From the NCBI GenBank assembly GCA_019454915.1, contig JACFNM010000060.1, positions 1 through 15,938 on the forward strand: DNA of 15,938 nucleotides. The letters are read 5' to 3'. A program made the position numbers and the translations under genes. Position 1 is the stretch's first letter; each line of letters begins with the position of its first letter. The notes under the pieces are model-generated. The model ran no database searches, was not told where the DNA came from, and worked only from the letters and a program-made list of their open reading frames with translations. Positions 14,665-15,938 of the stretch are shown piece by piece. This DNA comes from Chitinophagaceae bacterium. GTDB taxonomy: Bacteria > Bacteroidota > Bacteroidia > Chitinophagales > Chitinophagaceae.

Positions 14665-15938
14665 TTAAAATTCTGCGCTACCCGGCGTTCTCGGGAAAGC
14701 TATCGTATCCCGGATATTGGTCATCCCGGTTACAAATTGAACCATCCTTTCAAAGCCCAACCCGAAACCGGCATGGGGTACGGTTCCGAACCTCCGGGTA
14801 TCGAGATACCACCATAAGTCATCCGCCGGCACGTGCATGTCTTCCATGCGCTTCAGCAACACATCCATGCGCTCTTCCCGCTGGGAGCCGCCGACGATTT
14901 CTCCGATACCCGGCGCCAGGATATCCATAGCTGCAACCGTTTTGCCATCATCATTACTGCGCATATAAAATGCCTTGATGTCCCGCGGATAATCCGTAAC
15001 GATTACAGGTTTCTTGAAATGTTTCTCTACCAGATACCGTTCATGTTCACTCTGCATATCTATACCCCATTTCACCTCGTATTGAAACTTCTTCTTTTTG
15101 TAAGCGGGCGATTGTAATAATATATCTATAGCCTGCGTATAGGTGACCCGCTCAAAACGGTTCTTCAGAACAAAATCCAGCTTCTCCAAAAGACCCAGTT
15201 CACTCCGCTTATCCTGGGGCAACTGCTTTTCTTCATCCGCGAGGCGCTGCGCCAGAAAAGCCAGGTCGTCCCGGTTCTGTTCGAGCGCGTATGCTATAAT
15301 ATATTTAATAAACTCTTCCGCCAGGTTCATGTTATCCTCCAAATCACAAAAAGCCATCTCCGGTTCAATCATCCAGAATTCCGCGAGATGCCGGGGGGTG
15401 TTTGAGTTTTCCGCCCGAAAGGTGGGGCCGAAAGTGTAAATATCACCCAGGGCAGTCGCGCCCAATTCTCCCTCCAGTTGTCCGCTCACCGTTAGATTCG
15501 TTGCCCGGCCAAAAAAATCTTCTTTATAATTAACCGCCCCGTCTTCAGTAAGCGGAGGGTTTTGGGGCGGCAAAGTGGTTACCCTGAACATTTCCCCGGC
15601 GCCTTCAGCGTCACTCGCGGTTATAATAGGCGTATGCAGATAGACAAATCCCCGCTCGTTGAAAAAGCGGTGTATGGCAAAGGCGAGACTATGCCGCACC
15701 CGGAATACGGCGCCAAATGTATTGGTGCGGAAGCGCAGGTGTGCTATCTCTCTTAAAAACTCCAGGCTGTGTTTCTTGGGCTGCAAAGGATATTTTTCCG
15801 CATCGCTATCTCCCAAAATGTCTATGGATACTGCTTTTAGCTCTATCTTCTGCCCCTTGCCCTGGGAAGGAATGATGGCGCCGGTAACCTTCAATGAAGC
15901 AGAAATGGTTATTCTCTTTAACAAACTTTCCGGGAAAC
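14665..15938 (-). CDS. asnS: Asparaginyl-tRNA synthetase (partial, 5' end beyond window)
   Basis: A class IIb synthetase that charges tRNA-Asn. The visible 423 residues lack roughly the first 55-60, most of the N-terminal OB-fold anticodon-binding domain. The frame is open to the right edge and continues as [19 protein letters not shown], so the leftmost Met-like codon (TTG at 15924) is not the start. The linker [19 protein letters not shown], motif 2 ([20 protein letters not shown]) and motif 3 ([12 protein letters not shown], then [15 protein letters not shown] at the C-terminus) are all present. The Asn-type ending and the long insert before motif 3 distinguish it from AspRS. The stop at 14665 faces the oxidoreductase gene. 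Confidence 0.96.
   Translation of the reverse strand, partial: FPESLLKRITISASLKVTGAIIPSQGKGQKIELKAVSIDILGDSDAEKYPLQPKKHSLEFLREIAHLRFRTNTFGAVFRVRHSLAFAIHRFFNERGFVYLHTPIITASDAEGAGEMFRVTTLPPQNPPLTEDGAVNYKEDFFGRATNLTVSGQLEGELGATALGDIYTFGPTFRAENSNTPRHLAEFWMIEPEMAFCDLEDNMNLAEEFIKYIIAYALEQNRDDLAFLAQRLADEEKQLPQDKRSELGLLEKLDFVLKNRFERVTYTQAIDILLQSPAYKKKKFQYEVKWGIDMQSEHERYLVEKHFKKPVIVTDYPRDIKAFYMRSNDDGKTVAAMDILAPGIGEIVGGSQREERMDVLLKRMEDMHVPADDLWWYLDTRRFGTVPHAGFGLGFERMVQFVTGMTNIRDTIAFPRTPGSAEF

Overview
The window looks like the chromosome of a member of the Bacteroidota, most plausibly Chitinophagaceae or a close relative. This rests on promoters matching the Bacteroidota pattern (TTTG, about 19-20 nt, TAnnTTTG), the rarity of strong Shine-Dalgarno sites, a PorT-type outer-membrane barrel, and the sequence character of the tRNA synthetases and rhomboids. 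It is a mostly housekeeping region with a small carbohydrate-related insert. I see no phage, transposon, CRISPR or toxin/defence system.

Left part (1-7167, all minus strand): the start of the ribosomal operon rplK-rplA (L11, L1; L1 runs off the left edge) with a clear promoter and a folded leader; cysS (cysteinyl-tRNA synthetase); then a probable operon of two consecutive rhomboid proteins followed by a membrane-anchored endonuclease/exonuclease/phosphatase-fold protein; then rlmD (23S rRNA m5U methyltransferase). The first rhomboid has an intact Ser/His dyad. The second has lost both residues and looks like a pseudoprotease. rplK is not preceded by nusG, as it is in many bacteria.

Middle (7168-10535): a 436-bp gap between the divergent rlmD and a large uncharacterised helical protein. 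The gap is not empty. On the minus strand a near-consensus promoter (7486-7517) is followed about 170 nt later by a textbook intrinsic terminator (hairpin 7314-7339 plus eight U), with no convincing ORF between, so it probably encodes a small RNA or an attenuated rlmD leader. After the helical protein comes a cbpA-cbpM pair (J-domain co-chaperone and its modulator).

Right part (10620-15938): a secreted BNR/Asp-box sialidase-fold protein and an HpcH/HpaI-type aldolase form a two-gene operon. A PorT-like outer-membrane barrel gene on the minus strand is interrupted by an in-frame amber codon just after its signal peptide, and a terminator hairpin follows it. A Gfo/Idh/MocA oxidoreductase comes next, convergent with asnS (asparaginyl-tRNA synthetase), whose 5' end lies beyond the right edge.

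The observations most worth following are the candidate small RNA at 7307-7480, the catalytically dead rhomboid beside an active one, the single-stop OMP pseudogene, and the two-helix leader of rplK-rplA that could be an L1 autoregulatory site. All functional assignments are from reading motifs; no searches were run.
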